A stretch of DNA of 53,124 nt from Burkholderiaceae bacterium (GCA_023653025.1 JAMNXS010000013.1:1-53124), one strand, 5' to 3'. Numbered from the stretch's first letter, positions 25,745-34,827 are shown. The notes: generated by a model not told the origin, from the letters alone. Numbers and translations are program-made.

Positions 25745-25760
25745 TGGCACATGACTTGCT
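25745..25760 (+). promoter_or_regulatory. Sigma-54 promoter for flhA-flhF-flhG-fliA
   Basis: TGGCACATGACTTGCT matches TGGCAC-N5-TTGCW completely. It is 75 bases upstream of flhA and 25 bases from the opposite sigma-54 site. Confidence 0.9.
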
Positions 25761-25835
25761 TTAACGTTCCGCGTGGAAACCTTTTACGCCCGGAACGTTT
25801 GGCTAAGCGCCTGATTTGACACGCATTCAATAAAA

Positions 25836-27938
25836 ATGACCGCCCTCTCCATGTCAACAATTCGACAGCGCCTGTCGGGGTTCGAGCTCAAAGGGCTCGG
25901 CATCCCCTTCCTCGTGCTGCTGATCATGGCGATGCTGGTCGTTCCGCTGCCGCCGTTGCTGCTGGACGTGCTGTTCACTTTCAACATCCTGGTCAGCGTG
26001 ATGGTGATCATGGTGGCCATCGGCACCAACAAGCCGCTGGAGTTCTCGTCTTTCCCGGCGGTTCTGCTTTTTGCAACGATGCTGCGGCTGGCGCTGAACG
26101 TGGCGTCGACCCGCGTCATCCTGGTCAACGGCCACGAGGGCGAGCATGCGGCCGGCGCGGTGATTGCCGCTTTCGGCGAGTTCGTCATCGCCGGCAATTA
26201 TCTGGTCGGCTTCATCATTTTCGTGATCCTGATGATCATCAACTTCATCGTGGTCACCAAGGGCGCGGGCCGCGTCTCCGAGGTCAATGCGCGCTTTACG
26301 CTCGATGCGATGCCCGGCAAGCAGATGGCGATCGACGCCGACCTGAACGCCGGCTCCATCACGCAGGAAGAGGCCAAGAAGCGCCGCGACGAGATCGGCC
26401 AGGAAGCCGACTTCTTCGGCTCGATGGACGGTGCGTCGAAATTCGTCTCCGGCGACGCGATGGCCGGCCTGTTGATCCTGCTCATCAACGTCGTCGGCGG
26501 CCTCGCCATCGGCGTGGCGCAGCACGGCATGTCGTTTTCCGACGCCGGCAAGCTGTATACGCTGCTGACCATCGGCGACGGCCTGGTCGCGCAGATTCCG
26601 TCGCTGTTCCTGTCGCTGGCCACCGCGATCATCGTCACCCGCGTGACGACCTCGGAGTCCATGACCGACCAGGCGGTGTCGCAGTTATCGAATCCGTCGG
26701 CCCTGTTCATCAGCGCCGGCATCCTGATGGTGCTGGGCATTATCCCCGGCATGCCGCACACCGTGTTCCTGACGCTGGGACTGGTCGCGGCCGCGCTCGG
26801 CTTCCTGCTGATACGCAATGACGAGGCCGCGGCCGTCGTCAGCGAGCAGCAGGCCGCCGAACAGCAGGCCGCCGAAGCGCCGAAGGAGCTGGGCTGGGAC
26901 GACGTCGACCAGGTCGACCTGATCGGCCTCGAGATCGGCTACGGACTGATCCCGCTGGTGAACCCGGAGACGGGCGGCCAGCTGATGCCGCGCGTGAAGG
27001 GCGTGCGCAAGAAACTCTCGGCCGAACTCGGCTTCCTGATCCAGCCGGTGCGCATCCGCGATGCGCTCAACCTCGACCCGGACGTCTATCACATCGTCTT
27101 GAACGGCGTGATGCGCGGCAAGGGCGACATCAAGAGCGGCATGGAGCTGGCGATCAACCCGGGCAAGGTCTATGGCCAGCTCGAGGGCATTCCGACCAAG
27201 GAGCCGGCCTTCGGCCTCGAGGCGGTCTGGATCGATCCGGCGCAGCGCGACTATGCGCGCACCTTGGGCTACACGGTCGTCGACCCGGCCACGGCCATCG
27301 CGACCCACCTGAACAAGGTGCTGCGCGAGAACGCCTCCGACCTGCTGTCGCACGACGAGACCCAGCAGCTGCTCGACAAGCTGGCGCAGAAGTCGCCGAA
27401 GCTGGTCGAAGACCTGGTGCCGGGCAAGATGGCGCTGGGCGTGATCACGCGCACGCTGCAGCACCTGCTGACCGAAGGCATTCCGATCCGCGACATGCGC
27501 ACCATCGTCGAGACCCTGTCGGACGCCGCCTCGAAAACCCAGGACCCGGAGCAGCTGTGCGCCGTGGTCCGCCCGAAGCTCGGCCGTATGATCGTGCAGG
27601 AGCTGCTCGACGCGCAGGAAAACCTGCCGGTGATGACGCTCGCACCCGACCTCGAACAACTACTGCACAACGTGCTGACCAATGGCGCGCCCGGACAGAG
27701 CGTGGTGATCGAGCCGGGACTGGCCGAGAGCCTGTTCTCCGCGCTACGCGATGCTGCGCGCACCGTCGAGGACGACGGCAATCCGGCGGTGCTGGTGGTC
27801 GCGCCGTCGATCCGGCCGTGGCTGTCGAAGATGGTCCGCCATCGCATACCCGAAATGACCGTGCTGTCCTACACCGAGATTCCCGACGACCAGGCGGTCA
27901 AGGTGATCTTCACCGTGGAAGCACAGAACAAGTCCTGA
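25836..27938 (+). CDS. flhA: Flagellar export gate protein FlhA
   Basis: FlhA is the membrane export-gate component with a large cytoplasmic ring domain. The 700-aa product has eight membrane segments in its first about 330 residues. The FHIPEP signature is seen as MLRLALNVASTRVILVNGHEGEHAAG. The C-terminal half (from about 345) is the nonameric cytoplasmic domain. No good ribosome site precedes either ATG 25836 or ATG 25851; I kept the first. It is first in flhA-flhF-flhG-fliA, the order usual in polar flagellates. Confidence 0.96.
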   Translation: MTALSMSTIRQRLSGFELKGLGIPFLVLLIMAMLVVPLPPLLLDVLFTFNILVSVMVIMVAIGTNKPLEFSSFPAVLLFATMLRLALNVASTRVILVNGHEGEHAAGAVIAAFGEFVIAGNYLVGFIIFVILMIINFIVVTKGAGRVSEVNARFTLDAMPGKQMAIDADLNAGSITQEEAKKRRDEIGQEADFFGSMDGASKFVSGDAMAGLLILLINVVGGLAIGVAQHGMSFSDAGKLYTLLTIGDGLVAQIPSLFLSLATAIIVTRVTTSESMTDQAVSQLSNPSALFISAGILMVLGIIPGMPHTVFLTLGLVAAALGFLLIRNDEAAAVVSEQQAAEQQAAEAPKELGWDDVDQVDLIGLEIGYGLIPLVNPETGGQLMPRVKGVRKKLSAELGFLIQPVRIRDALNLDPDVYHIVLNGVMRGKGDIKSGMELAINPGKVYGQLEGIPTKEPAFGLEAVWIDPAQRDYARTLGYTVVDPATAIATHLNKVLRENASDLLSHDETQQLLDKLAQKSPKLVEDLVPGKMALGVITRTLQHLLTEGIPIRDMRTIVETLSDAASKTQDPEQLCAVVRPKLGRMIVQELLDAQENLPVMTLAPDLEQLLHNVLTNGAPGQSVVIEPGLAESLFSALRDAARTVEDDGNPAVLVVAPSIRPWLSKMVRHRIPEMTVLSYTEIPDDQAVKVIFTVEAQNKS

Positions 27939-27951
27939 CCAGGAACCCACC

Positions 27952-29310
27952 ATGGAACTCAAACGCATCCTCGCCAAAGACCTGCGCCGGGCGACCGAGA
28001 AAGCCGTCAAGCTGTACGGTGACGACGTGCTGTTCGTCTCGAATGCCCGGGTAAACGGCCAGCACGAGGTGATCGTCGCGGTCGACGTCGCACCCGAGCT
28101 CGAGCTCGCGGACGCCGCCCGCCCTGCCGCCACCCGCACGGCCGGCGATGGCGAGCGCTTCTCTGCCGCGCTGAAGGAATCGTTCCGCGCGCTCGAGGCC
28201 GCCGACGACGATGCGCAAGCCGCCGACGAAGACACCTACTCCCCCGCGCCGCGCCTGCGCCAGAAGCCGTCGGCCGAGGCGCTGATTGACGCGCATGACC
28301 GCTCAGCTGCGGATCATCGCGACTACATTCGCGGCCGCGAGATCGTCGACATGGTGCGTGACGAACTGGCCGCCATCCGCAAGGAATTCAAGCTCGCGCA
28401 GCGCGTGGCCGCATGGCAGGCCGAGGCGCCGTCGCGCAGCGCGGTGCGGCCGCTGGTGGCGGCACTGGCGGAGGCCAGCATACCGGTCTCGCTGCGCACC
28501 CTGCTGGTCGATCATGTCAGCGACATGGACGATCTCGAGCAGGCGAAACAGGCGCTGCACGCCCATCTCGCGAAAAGCATGGGCGAGCACTGGGCCAAAC
28601 TGCCCCAGCGCGGCGTCCACGCGATCGCCGGCCCGGCCGGCAGCGGCAAGACCCTGATGGTGGCCCGCCTTGCGCGCGCGGTTGCCGAGCGCAAGGGCGC
28701 CGAATCGGTGGCCGTGATCTCCTGGTGCGACCAGCGCGCCGGCGCCTGGAGCCAGATCCAGATGCTGTGCGCGCAAGCCGGCGTCGACTGTCTGCGCGCC
28801 AATGATGCCGAGACGCTGACGATGCTGCTGGGCGAACTGGGCAGCCGCACGCTGGTGCTGATCGACACCCCCGGCGTCGAAGTACTTGCGCGCGTCGAAC
28901 AACTGCGCGCCTGCAGCGCCGACATCAGCTGCCACCTCGTGCTGCCGGCCGATGCGTCGGGCACCACGGTGCGCCGCCTGCTGATCGACTCGAGCTTCGC
29001 ATGGAGCAGCCTGATGGCCTCGCGCATGGACGAAGCGACCCAGCCGTGGGCGCTGATCCAGGCCCTGTGCGAGAAGCCGGTGCCGCTGTCGGCCGCCTCG
29101 CACAGCCCGGCGGCCACCGACGGCTGCCAGGTCCTCACTGCCGGCGAGCTGGTCACGCTGGCCCTGCGCGGGCTGGCGACCGAAGGTCCGGAGGCGTCGG
29201 CTGCTGCGCTGGTTGCCGACGAGCTGGTGGATGAAGAACCCGATCAATCTGTCGTGACCGCCGCCCACGCGCTGGTCGCCCGCATCGAGAAGAGCGCACA
29301 TGCAAGCTAA
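27952..29310 (+). CDS. flhF: Flagellar placement GTPase FlhF, divergent G motifs
   Basis: FlhF is an SRP-type GTPase that marks the pole for flagellar assembly. The 452-aa product starts MELKRILAKDLRRATEKAVKLYGDDVLFVSNARVNG, the FlhF B-domain opening. An N-domain follows, then a G domain from about 220. G1 is GPAGSGKT (227-234). Usual DTYR is replaced by CDQR (259-262), DTAG by DTPG (305-308) and TKLDE by SRMDE (357-361). These changes could weaken nucleotide binding or hydrolysis. Its last 11 bases overlap flhG. Confidence 0.93.
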   Translation: MELKRILAKDLRRATEKAVKLYGDDVLFVSNARVNGQHEVIVAVDVAPELELADAARPAATRTAGDGERFSAALKESFRALEAADDDAQAADEDTYSPAPRLRQKPSAEALIDAHDRSAADHRDYIRGREIVDMVRDELAAIRKEFKLAQRVAAWQAEAPSRSAVRPLVAALAEASIPVSLRTLLVDHVSDMDDLEQAKQALHAHLAKSMGEHWAKLPQRGVHAIAGPAGSGKTLMVARLARAVAERKGAESVAVISWCDQRAGAWSQIQMLCAQAGVDCLRANDAETLTMLLGELGSRTLVLIDTPGVEVLARVEQLRACSADISCHLVLPADASGTTVRRLLIDSSFAWSSLMASRMDEATQPWALIQALCEKPVPLSAASHSPAATDGCQVLTAGELVTLALRGLATEGPEASAAALVADELVDEEPDQSVVTAAHALVARIEKSAHAS

Positions 29311-30139
29311 GCAAGCACTGGCCAGGCGCCGCACCGAAGTCATCGGCATCGCCAGCGGCAAGGGCGGGGTCGGCAAGACCACGCTGTCGTCCAACCTCGC
29401 CGTCGCGCTGACCATGATGGGCAAGAGCGTGATGCTGCTCGACGCCGACCTCGGCCTCGCGAACGCGCAGATCGCGCTCGGCTGCCAGACTCAGCACAAC
29501 CTGTCGCACGTGATCGCCGGCGAGAAATCGCTGAAGGAGATCATCGTCACCTCGCGCCAGGGCGTGAAGCTGGTGCCGGGCGCCTCCGGCGTTTACCAGA
29601 TGGCCGGCCTATCGGCCGCGGTCACGGCCGGCATCGTGCAGGCCTTCTCCGAGCTCGATGACGACATCGACTACCTGATCGTCGACACCGCTGCCGGCAT
29701 CGCGCCGTCGGTACTGGCTTTCATGGAGGCCTGCCAGCGCCGCTTCGTGGTGGTGAAGGACGAGCCGTCGTCGATCGCCGACGCTTACGGCATCATCAAG
29801 GTCATGACGCGCGACCTCGAGCTCGACGAGATCTATCTGATACCGAACATGGTCGACAGCCAGGCCGCTGGCGCCCACCTGTACCGCCGCGTGAACGAGG
29901 TCTGCGACCGCTTCCTTGGCAAGAGCCTGCAATACCTGACTTCAATCGAGGCCGACGAGCTGGTGCTGTCGGCCCTGAAGAAATACCAGTCCGTGCTGGA
30001 ATTCGCCCCCGGCAGCGCCGGCGCGCGGGATTTCCGGCGGCTGGCCGACGCCATCACCAACCTGCCTGAAATCGGCCTCGCCTCGGGCGGGCTGCAGTTT
30101 TTCATGGAGCGGCTGGTGAAAAACAAGCCTGGAGGCTAA
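29300..30139 (+). CDS. flhG: Flagellar number regulator FlhG/FleN (MinD-like ATPase)
   Basis: FlhG limits flagellar number and stimulates FlhF. The 279-aa product has the deviant Walker A GIASGKGGVGKTTLSSNLA, a second signature LLDADLGLANAQIALG, and DYLIVDTAAGI as Walker B/switch. The N-terminus MQAKQALARRR recalls the FlhF-activating DQAxxLR helix. The C-terminus FFMERLVKN could be a membrane-targeting amphipathic helix. In other genera it also represses the FleQ-type master activator, which would fit the sigma-54 promoters here. Confidence 0.95.
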   Translation: MQAKQALARRRTEVIGIASGKGGVGKTTLSSNLAVALTMMGKSVMLLDADLGLANAQIALGCQTQHNLSHVIAGEKSLKEIIVTSRQGVKLVPGASGVYQMAGLSAAVTAGIVQAFSELDDDIDYLIVDTAAGIAPSVLAFMEACQRRFVVVKDEPSSIADAYGIIKVMTRDLELDEIYLIPNMVDSQAAGAHLYRRVNEVCDRFLGKSLQYLTSIEADELVLSALKKYQSVLEFAPGSAGARDFRRLADAITNLPEIGLASGGLQFFMERLVKNKPGG

Positions 30140-30142
30140 AGC

Positions 30143-30865
30143 ATGCCGCCCTCGATCCGACTTTACGAACAGACGGGAGACCATGGCGAGGCGCTGATCC
30201 TCGATCATCTCGGTATGGTCAAGCGCATCGCCGTCCACCTGAAGGCACGCATCCCTCCGTTCATGGAGGTGGACGAGTTGGTGCAGGTGGGCATGATCGG
30301 CCTGATCGAGGCCGCGCGTTCGTTCGACCCGACCAAGGGCGTCGCCTTCGAGAGCTATGCGCACACGCGGATTCGCGGCGCCATGATCGACGAGGTGCGC
30401 CGGCTGTCGTTCCTGCCGCGCTCGGCCGTGGCGTTCAACAAGTCGCACAGCACAGCCTCGCAGGCGCTGGCGACCGAACTCGGGCGCGCGCCGACGCAGG
30501 CGGAGCTGGCCGAATTCATGGGGATGGAGATCGACAGCTTCGAGAAGGACCGCGGCGCCGCGCGCCAGTTCGAGACCTACTCGATGGAAGTGGTGACCGA
30601 CGAGGTCATGAACGTGCCGGAGCAGCAGTCGCGCCAGCCCGAGGCGCTGGCCGAAGAGGCGCAGATGATGGAGGCGCTGACCGAGGCAATCGACGGCCTG
30701 CCCGAGCGGGACAAGCTGGTGATCTCGCTCTACTACGTCGAGGAACTGAACCTGCGCGAGATCGGCGAGGTGCTGGGCGTGTCGGAATCGCGCGTCTCGC
30801 AGATACTGTCGGCCAACGTCAAGAAATTGCGGTCACAATTGAATACCGAGCCTGTGCTGCGCTAG
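30143..30865 (+). CDS. fliA: RNA polymerase sigma-28 factor FliA
   Basis: FliA directs transcription of late flagellar genes. The 240-aa product contains region 2 (LIEAARSFDPTKGVAFESYAHTRIRGAMIDEVRRLSFLPRS), region 3 (GRAPTQAELAEFMGM) and region 4 (YYVEELNLREIGEVLGVSESRVSQILSANVKKLR). It begins three bases after flhG stops. Sites matching its consensus occur in this window before fliC, flaG, fliD, flgM and fliS. Confidence 0.96.
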   Translation: MPPSIRLYEQTGDHGEALILDHLGMVKRIAVHLKARIPPFMEVDELVQVGMIGLIEAARSFDPTKGVAFESYAHTRIRGAMIDEVRRLSFLPRSAVAFNKSHSTASQALATELGRAPTQAELAEFMGMEIDSFEKDRGAARQFETYSMEVVTDEVMNVPEQQSRQPEALAEEAQMMEALTEAIDGLPERDKLVISLYYVEELNLREIGEVLGVSESRVSQILSANVKKLRSQLNTEPVLR

Positions 30866-30892
30866 CCGCCGGCTCAACGGAGTGATGCCTAG

Positions 30893-31708
30893 ATGGAGCA
30901 ACAGATGAACACCATCCTGCTGCTGTTGATATTCACCGGTCTGGTGGGGATGCTGCTCGTCATTTTCTTCATGCTCGACCGGCTAAACGAGCTGCACCGC
31001 CACGCCGATCTGCCGAAAGGCCAGATCGATCCGGCCGGCGTCCTTGGCGGGCTGACCGGCAAGAACTTGTGGGACGCGATGATCGGCGTGCCGATGCCGG
31101 GCTGGGACCAGAAAAAGATCGCATCGCTGCGGCCGCGCTATGAACTGGTGCTGCAAAAACACCTCGAACTGCTGTTCGAAGACGGCAAGCTCGATGGCCG
31201 CGAGGGACTGTCGATGCCGGTCAGATGCGACCGCAAGGTGCCCACGCTGCGCGGCGACGTCGAATCATGGATACCACATGAATTCGCCTCCGGCGTCTAC
31301 CGCGCCGGCTATGCGCTGGCTACGTCGGCCGACGGCGACACCGACCTCGTCCAGCGCCAGCTCGACATGATCGGCCAGGCGATCTTCTCGGCCACCGGGC
31401 TGCCGCCACATCCGCTGTCCGGCATCCTGATGCCGCAACTCGAACGCAAGACGGACGCCGGCGACGGCGACGTTGCCGGCGGCGACAATGCGCAGCCGGC
31501 GCTGCCCGCGCCCGATGCGCCCGACACCCTGCCGGTCGATATGCCGCCGGCGCAGGAGCCGGTGGCGCAGGCCGGCGACGACGCGGCTCCGATCGGGAAT
31601 GCCGAGGGCGTTGCGGATGCGGTAAATGCCGCGAGTGCCGCGAATGCCGATGCGGCGGACAAGGGCGCGGACAAGCGGCAGGAAGTTGCCGCATCGGGAC
31701 CGGTGTAA
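30893..31708 (+). CDS. Single-pass membrane protein of unknown function
   Basis: I do not recognise this family. The 271-aa product has one N-terminal membrane helix (NTILLLLIFTGLVGMLLVIFFML, about 6-28). A folded region follows with KNLWDAMIGVPMPGWDQKKIASLRPRYELVLQKHLELLFEDG and FASGVYRAGYALAT. The tail from about 190 is Ala/Asp/Pro-rich and disordered. The start may be 30893 or ATG 30905, which has GGAG six bases before it. It lies 27 bases after fliA on the same strand and is followed by a REP pair, so it is probably the last gene of the flhA operon. Confidence 0.75.
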   Translation: MEQQMNTILLLLIFTGLVGMLLVIFFMLDRLNELHRHADLPKGQIDPAGVLGGLTGKNLWDAMIGVPMPGWDQKKIASLRPRYELVLQKHLELLFEDGKLDGREGLSMPVRCDRKVPTLRGDVESWIPHEFASGVYRAGYALATSADGDTDLVQRQLDMIGQAIFSATGLPPHPLSGILMPQLERKTDAGDGDVAGGDNAQPALPAPDAPDTLPVDMPPAQEPVAQAGDDAAPIGNAEGVADAVNAASAANADAADKGADKRQEVAASGPV

Positions 31709-31725
31709 GGCGTTGCCTTGCACAT

Positions 31726-31812
31726 GGCGGATTTCGCTGCGCTCTATCCGCCCTACGGCATACCCTGATCACAAACAAACCGTAGGGCGGATAGAGCGCA
31801 GCGAAATCCGCC
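31726..31812. repeat. Inverted pair of REP-like cores
   Basis: Two copies of the about 33-base core face each other (31726-31758 inverse; 31780-31812 direct), separated by 21 bases. They form a long potential stem just after the stop of the 30893-31708 gene and before fliS. The pair may end or protect the flhA-fliA transcript. Confidence 0.85.
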
Positions 31813-31849
31813 ATCACCCCCTGCCACCCCTGCTTTCACCCCCTACCGC

Positions 31850-31876
31850 TAAAGCCTCCCGCCGAACTGCCGATAC
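31850..31876 (+). promoter_or_regulatory. FliA (sigma-28) promoter for fliS
   Basis: TAAAGCCT, an 11-base spacer, then GCCGATAC, 38 bases upstream of fliS. The -10 part is a seven-of-eight match. Confidence 0.8.
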
Positions 31877-31914
31877 ATGGTCTGACGCAATGATTCACCT
31901 TGGAGCGACAGACC

Positions 31915-32334
31915 ATGAACATGAGACAACGCGCACTGGCCAGCTATGGCGATGTGAAAGTCAGCACCGGCGTGGCCGGCGCCGACAATGTGCAACTGAT
32001 CCAGATGCTGTTTGACGGCCTGATCGAGAGCCTCGCCACGGCGAAGGGCCAGATCGAGCGCGGCATGATCGAAGAGAAATCGAAAAGCCTCGCACGCGCC
32101 GGCCGCATCGTGGTCGGCCTGCAGGGCGCGCTGGATTTCGACAAGGGCGGCGACATCGCGCGCAACCTGAACGACCTGTACAGCTACGTGACCCGTCGCC
32201 TGTTCCATGTCAATGCGCACAACGACCTCGAGGCGCTCAGGGAAGTCCACAACCTGATGGCCGAGATCCGCAGTGCCTGGGCGATGGTGCCGCAGCTGGT
32301 GCCGCCGTCGCAACGCAAGGCAGCGATCAACTGA
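31915..32334 (+). CDS. fliS: Flagellin export chaperone FliS
   Basis: FliS binds the flagellin C-terminus and prevents early polymerisation. The 139-aa product is all-helical with RQRALASYGDVKVSTGVAGADNVQLIQMLFDGLIESLATAKGQIERGM and the later VNAHNDLEALREVHNLMAEIRSAWAMV. TGGAG stands nine bases before ATG 31915. Unusually, it is not next to fliD; it has its own FliA promoter and a strong terminator, so it is a monocistronic late gene. Confidence 0.93.
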   Translation: MNMRQRALASYGDVKVSTGVAGADNVQLIQMLFDGLIESLATAKGQIERGMIEEKSKSLARAGRIVVGLQGALDFDKGGDIARNLNDLYSYVTRRLFHVNAHNDLEALREVHNLMAEIRSAWAMVPQLVPPSQRKAAIN

Positions 32335-32368
32335 CGCCGACCACCGATTTCAGCAGGGCCAGAGGATG

Positions 32369-32397
32369 ACCGCCACGGCGACGTGGCGGTTTTTTTT
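32369..32397 (+). terminator. Rho-independent terminator of fliS
   Basis: ACCGCCACG-GCGA-CGTGGCGGT, a perfect nine-base-pair stem with a four-base loop, is followed at once by a run of seven T. It lies 35 bases after the fliS stop. Confidence 0.92.
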
Positions 32398-32498
32398 CGT
32401 CCGTCTCCGACAGCGCATTGGCCAGACCACTGCCGTCGCGCCAGAAAAATTGCTTTGAGTTAATATCATCCCGACAAGTTTGCGCCAATCTTGCGCCC

Positions 32499-32514
32499 TG
32501 TCACGTTTTTTGCA
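32499..32514 (+). promoter_or_regulatory. Sigma-54-like promoter for the fliK-flhB operon
   Basis: TGTCACGTTTTTTGCA matches TGGCACG-N4-TTGCA except for one G in the -24 pair. It lies 44 bases upstream of fliK, right after the fliS terminator, where a promoter is needed. Confidence 0.65.
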
Positions 32515-32557
32515 TTAGCACCGGCAACACCAGTGCAACCAGGGAATGCAAAGCACG

Positions 32558-34090
32558 ATGAGCTCCGTACAGAACACGTCGCCCCATGCCGCCTCGGCGG
32601 CAAAAAAGCCTGACAATTCAACGACTTCGAACCGCTTGCGGCCCGCTGCGGGCGAGGCTGCGGGCGAATTCGCCGCCTTGTTCGGCGAGATGATGGAGGT
32701 CGGCCTGCGGCCAGACCTTGCCGCCCCGGCAGCCGCCCCGGGCAAGTCTTCGCCCGTGGTCGGGCTGGCCGCCGAGGTGCTGGGCCCGAGCGTTCACATC
32801 ATCACGACGGCCGAACCGGCGACCAGCGACGAAAGCCTGCGGGCTTTCGCGCTCGCGCAGGGTATGGACGAGGAAGCGCTGGCCATGATCTTCGGCCAGC
32901 CGGCCAACGCCGCCACCTTGGCGACGGATGGCAGCGGCCTGGCCAGCGATGGCCTCGACGCCATCGCCCACGGCAAAGCGGGTGGCCTCGACGCCCGACC
33001 GGCCTCCTCGATCCAGACTGGCGGCAGCCCGCCGGCTGCCGGCACGCCGGCCAGCGCGCTGATCGATCTCGGTCCTGACGCCAGCTTGCGCTGGACGCTC
33101 GGCGCGTCGGTGCCGGCGTCGGCGACCCTGGCCATGCAGGCCGGGGCCGGCGAGCCGATCATGCCGATGTTCGGCTTGAACGGCATTCGAGCGATGCCAG
33201 CGATGCCGGCCACGCCGACGACGGCGCCAGGCGCGGCAACCGACGCGCCGGCCGATCATCCGGAAGCGGCCAACCAGTCGCTGGCAGCCAGCCTGATTCT
33301 CGGCGCGGCCGAGGCCGGCCAGGCGGCCCGGCGCCAGCAGCTGAAGCAGGTTGCCGAGCGCACCGAACGGCTGGGCGAACTGACCCAACCGGCGCGGGCT
33401 GCGGGCCCCCTGCTGGCGGCCATGACCGAAGCGCTGGCCGCTGACGGCAGCGGCACGGACAGCGCGCCGACAGCCGAACCCCTGACGCTGGACCTCGGGC
33501 TCGACGAGAACGAGTTGCAGAGCCTGCTGCAGCAGCGGCCGGCCGACGGCCAGGGCAGTGCCGCCAACGGCGGCAACGGCGGCAACAACGGCAACACTGG
33601 CGCGGCCGCGGCCGCCGCCGCCGAACGCAGCGACCTCGACCTGCGGGCCGAGCAGTACGAAAAGCTGTCGCAGCGGCTGGGCGAAGCCCTTGGCCAGCGG
33701 CTGGCGGCCCAGATAGCGAAAGGCGACTGGAAAGTGGAGATGGCGCTGCGCCCGCATGACCTGGGCAATATCGACATCGAACTGGCGATGAAGAACGGCG
33801 CGCTGGAGGCCAGTTTCAACGCCAGCGAAGCGCGCACGCGCGACCTGATCAATGACGGCCTGCCGCGGCTGAAGGAAGTGCTGGCCGAGCTTGGCATGGA
33901 CGTTGCTTCAGTGAATGTTAACGTAAGGCAAGACGGCCAACATGGCGGAAATCCGACACCCGGCAAGCAGTCCGCCGGCGTCAACGGCGGCGCTGCATCA
34001 CGCGCGGCGGCCACGGACCCCGCCCCGGCCGCGACGCCGCCGGTACGTTGGGGCACGTCATCCGATGACGGCCTCGATGTGCTGGTCTGA
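32558..34090 (+). CDS. fliK: Hook-length control protein FliK
   Basis: FliK measures the hook and switches export specificity through FlhB. The protein has a long Ala/Pro/Gly-rich N-terminal region. A FliK C-terminal domain follows: EKLSQRLGEALGQRLAAQIAKGDWKVEMALRPHDLGNIDIELAMKNGALEASFNA to LPRLKEVLAELGMDVASVNVNV. I favour ATG 32558 (MSSVQNTSP) because AGGG lies at a usable distance; ATG 32546 is possible but almost touches the AGGG. About 510 aa is within the family range. It heads fliKLMNOPQR-flhB. Confidence 0.9.
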   Translation: MSSVQNTSPHAASAAKKPDNSTTSNRLRPAAGEAAGEFAALFGEMMEVGLRPDLAAPAAAPGKSSPVVGLAAEVLGPSVHIITTAEPATSDESLRAFALAQGMDEEALAMIFGQPANAATLATDGSGLASDGLDAIAHGKAGGLDARPASSIQTGGSPPAAGTPASALIDLGPDASLRWTLGASVPASATLAMQAGAGEPIMPMFGLNGIRAMPAMPATPTTAPGAATDAPADHPEAANQSLAASLILGAAEAGQAARRQQLKQVAERTERLGELTQPARAAGPLLAAMTEALAADGSGTDSAPTAEPLTLDLGLDENELQSLLQQRPADGQGSAANGGNGGNNGNTGAAAAAAAERSDLDLRAEQYEKLSQRLGEALGQRLAAQIAKGDWKVEMALRPHDLGNIDIELAMKNGALEASFNASEARTRDLINDGLPRLKEVLAELGMDVASVNVNVRQDGQHGGNPTPGKQSAGVNGGAASRAAATDPAPAATPPVRWGTSSDDGLDVLV

Positions 34091-34128
34091 CCGACAGAAC
34101 AGGCAAGTTCCAGACTTTGGAGGATGTG

Positions 34129-34785
34129 ATGGCTGAAGAAGCTGCAGCAGCACCAGAAGAACAAGCGGAAGGCGAACCGAAAAAGAAAGGTCCGCTGCTC
34201 AAGATTATCCTGATGGTAGTGGCGGTTCTGCTGCTGATCGGCGCTTCGGTCGGCGGCACGCTGCTGGCCACCGGCTTCTTCTCGAAGAAGGAAGCCGCGA
34301 AGGAAGCGGTCGACGCCCAGCTCGAGAAGCTCGAGGACAAGAAGGAAGGTGGCGAAGCCCATGGCGGCGACGGCCACGGCGATGCTGGCAAAAAAGACGA
34401 GGCCGCCAAGGCCGGCGGCGAAGCGCCGCAGAAGGAACTGGTCGCGCCGGAAGCCGACAGCCAGCGCTGGAAGTTCAACTACCACTCGCTGGAAAAGCCG
34501 CTGCTGTCGAACCTGTCCGGTTCGCGCAAGGTGATGCAGATCACGCTGACCGTCATGACCCATTACGACGACCGCGTGATCAAGAACGTGAAGACGCACG
34601 AGCTGGCGCTGCGCGCCGGCATCCTCGACGTGATGCGCCAGAAGTCCGAGGCCGACCTGCGCGACCCGGACTTCCGCAAGCAGCTCGCCGAAGAGGTGCG
34701 GCTGGTGATCAACTCGCTGCTCGAGAAGTACGAAGGTTTCGGCGGCATCGAAGAAGTGATGTTCACCGAGTTCGTCGTCCAGTAA
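34129..34785 (+). CDS. fliL: Basal-body stator-associated protein FliL
   Basis: FliL surrounds and stabilises the stators. The 218-aa product has a cytoplasmic acidic N-terminus, one membrane helix (LLKIILMVVAVLLLIGASVGGTLLATG, about 23-48) and a charged Lys/Glu/Gly/His linker. The periplasmic SPFH-like domain YHSLEKPLLSNLSGSRKVMQITLTVMTHYDDRVIKNVKTHELALRAGILDVMRQ follows. GGAGGA eight bases upstream selects ATG 34129. The linker is longer than in enteric FliL (about 155 aa). Confidence 0.93.
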   Translation: MAEEAAAAPEEQAEGEPKKKGPLLKIILMVVAVLLLIGASVGGTLLATGFFSKKEAAKEAVDAQLEKLEDKKEGGEAHGGDGHGDAGKKDEAAKAGGEAPQKELVAPEADSQRWKFNYHSLEKPLLSNLSGSRKVMQITLTVMTHYDDRVIKNVKTHELALRAGILDVMRQKSEADLRDPDFRKQLAEEVRLVINSLLEKYEGFGGIEEVMFTEFVVQ

Positions 34786-34827
34786 GGACCACGCACCGGA
34801 ACGCATGCAACGAGGAAGATCGACGCC

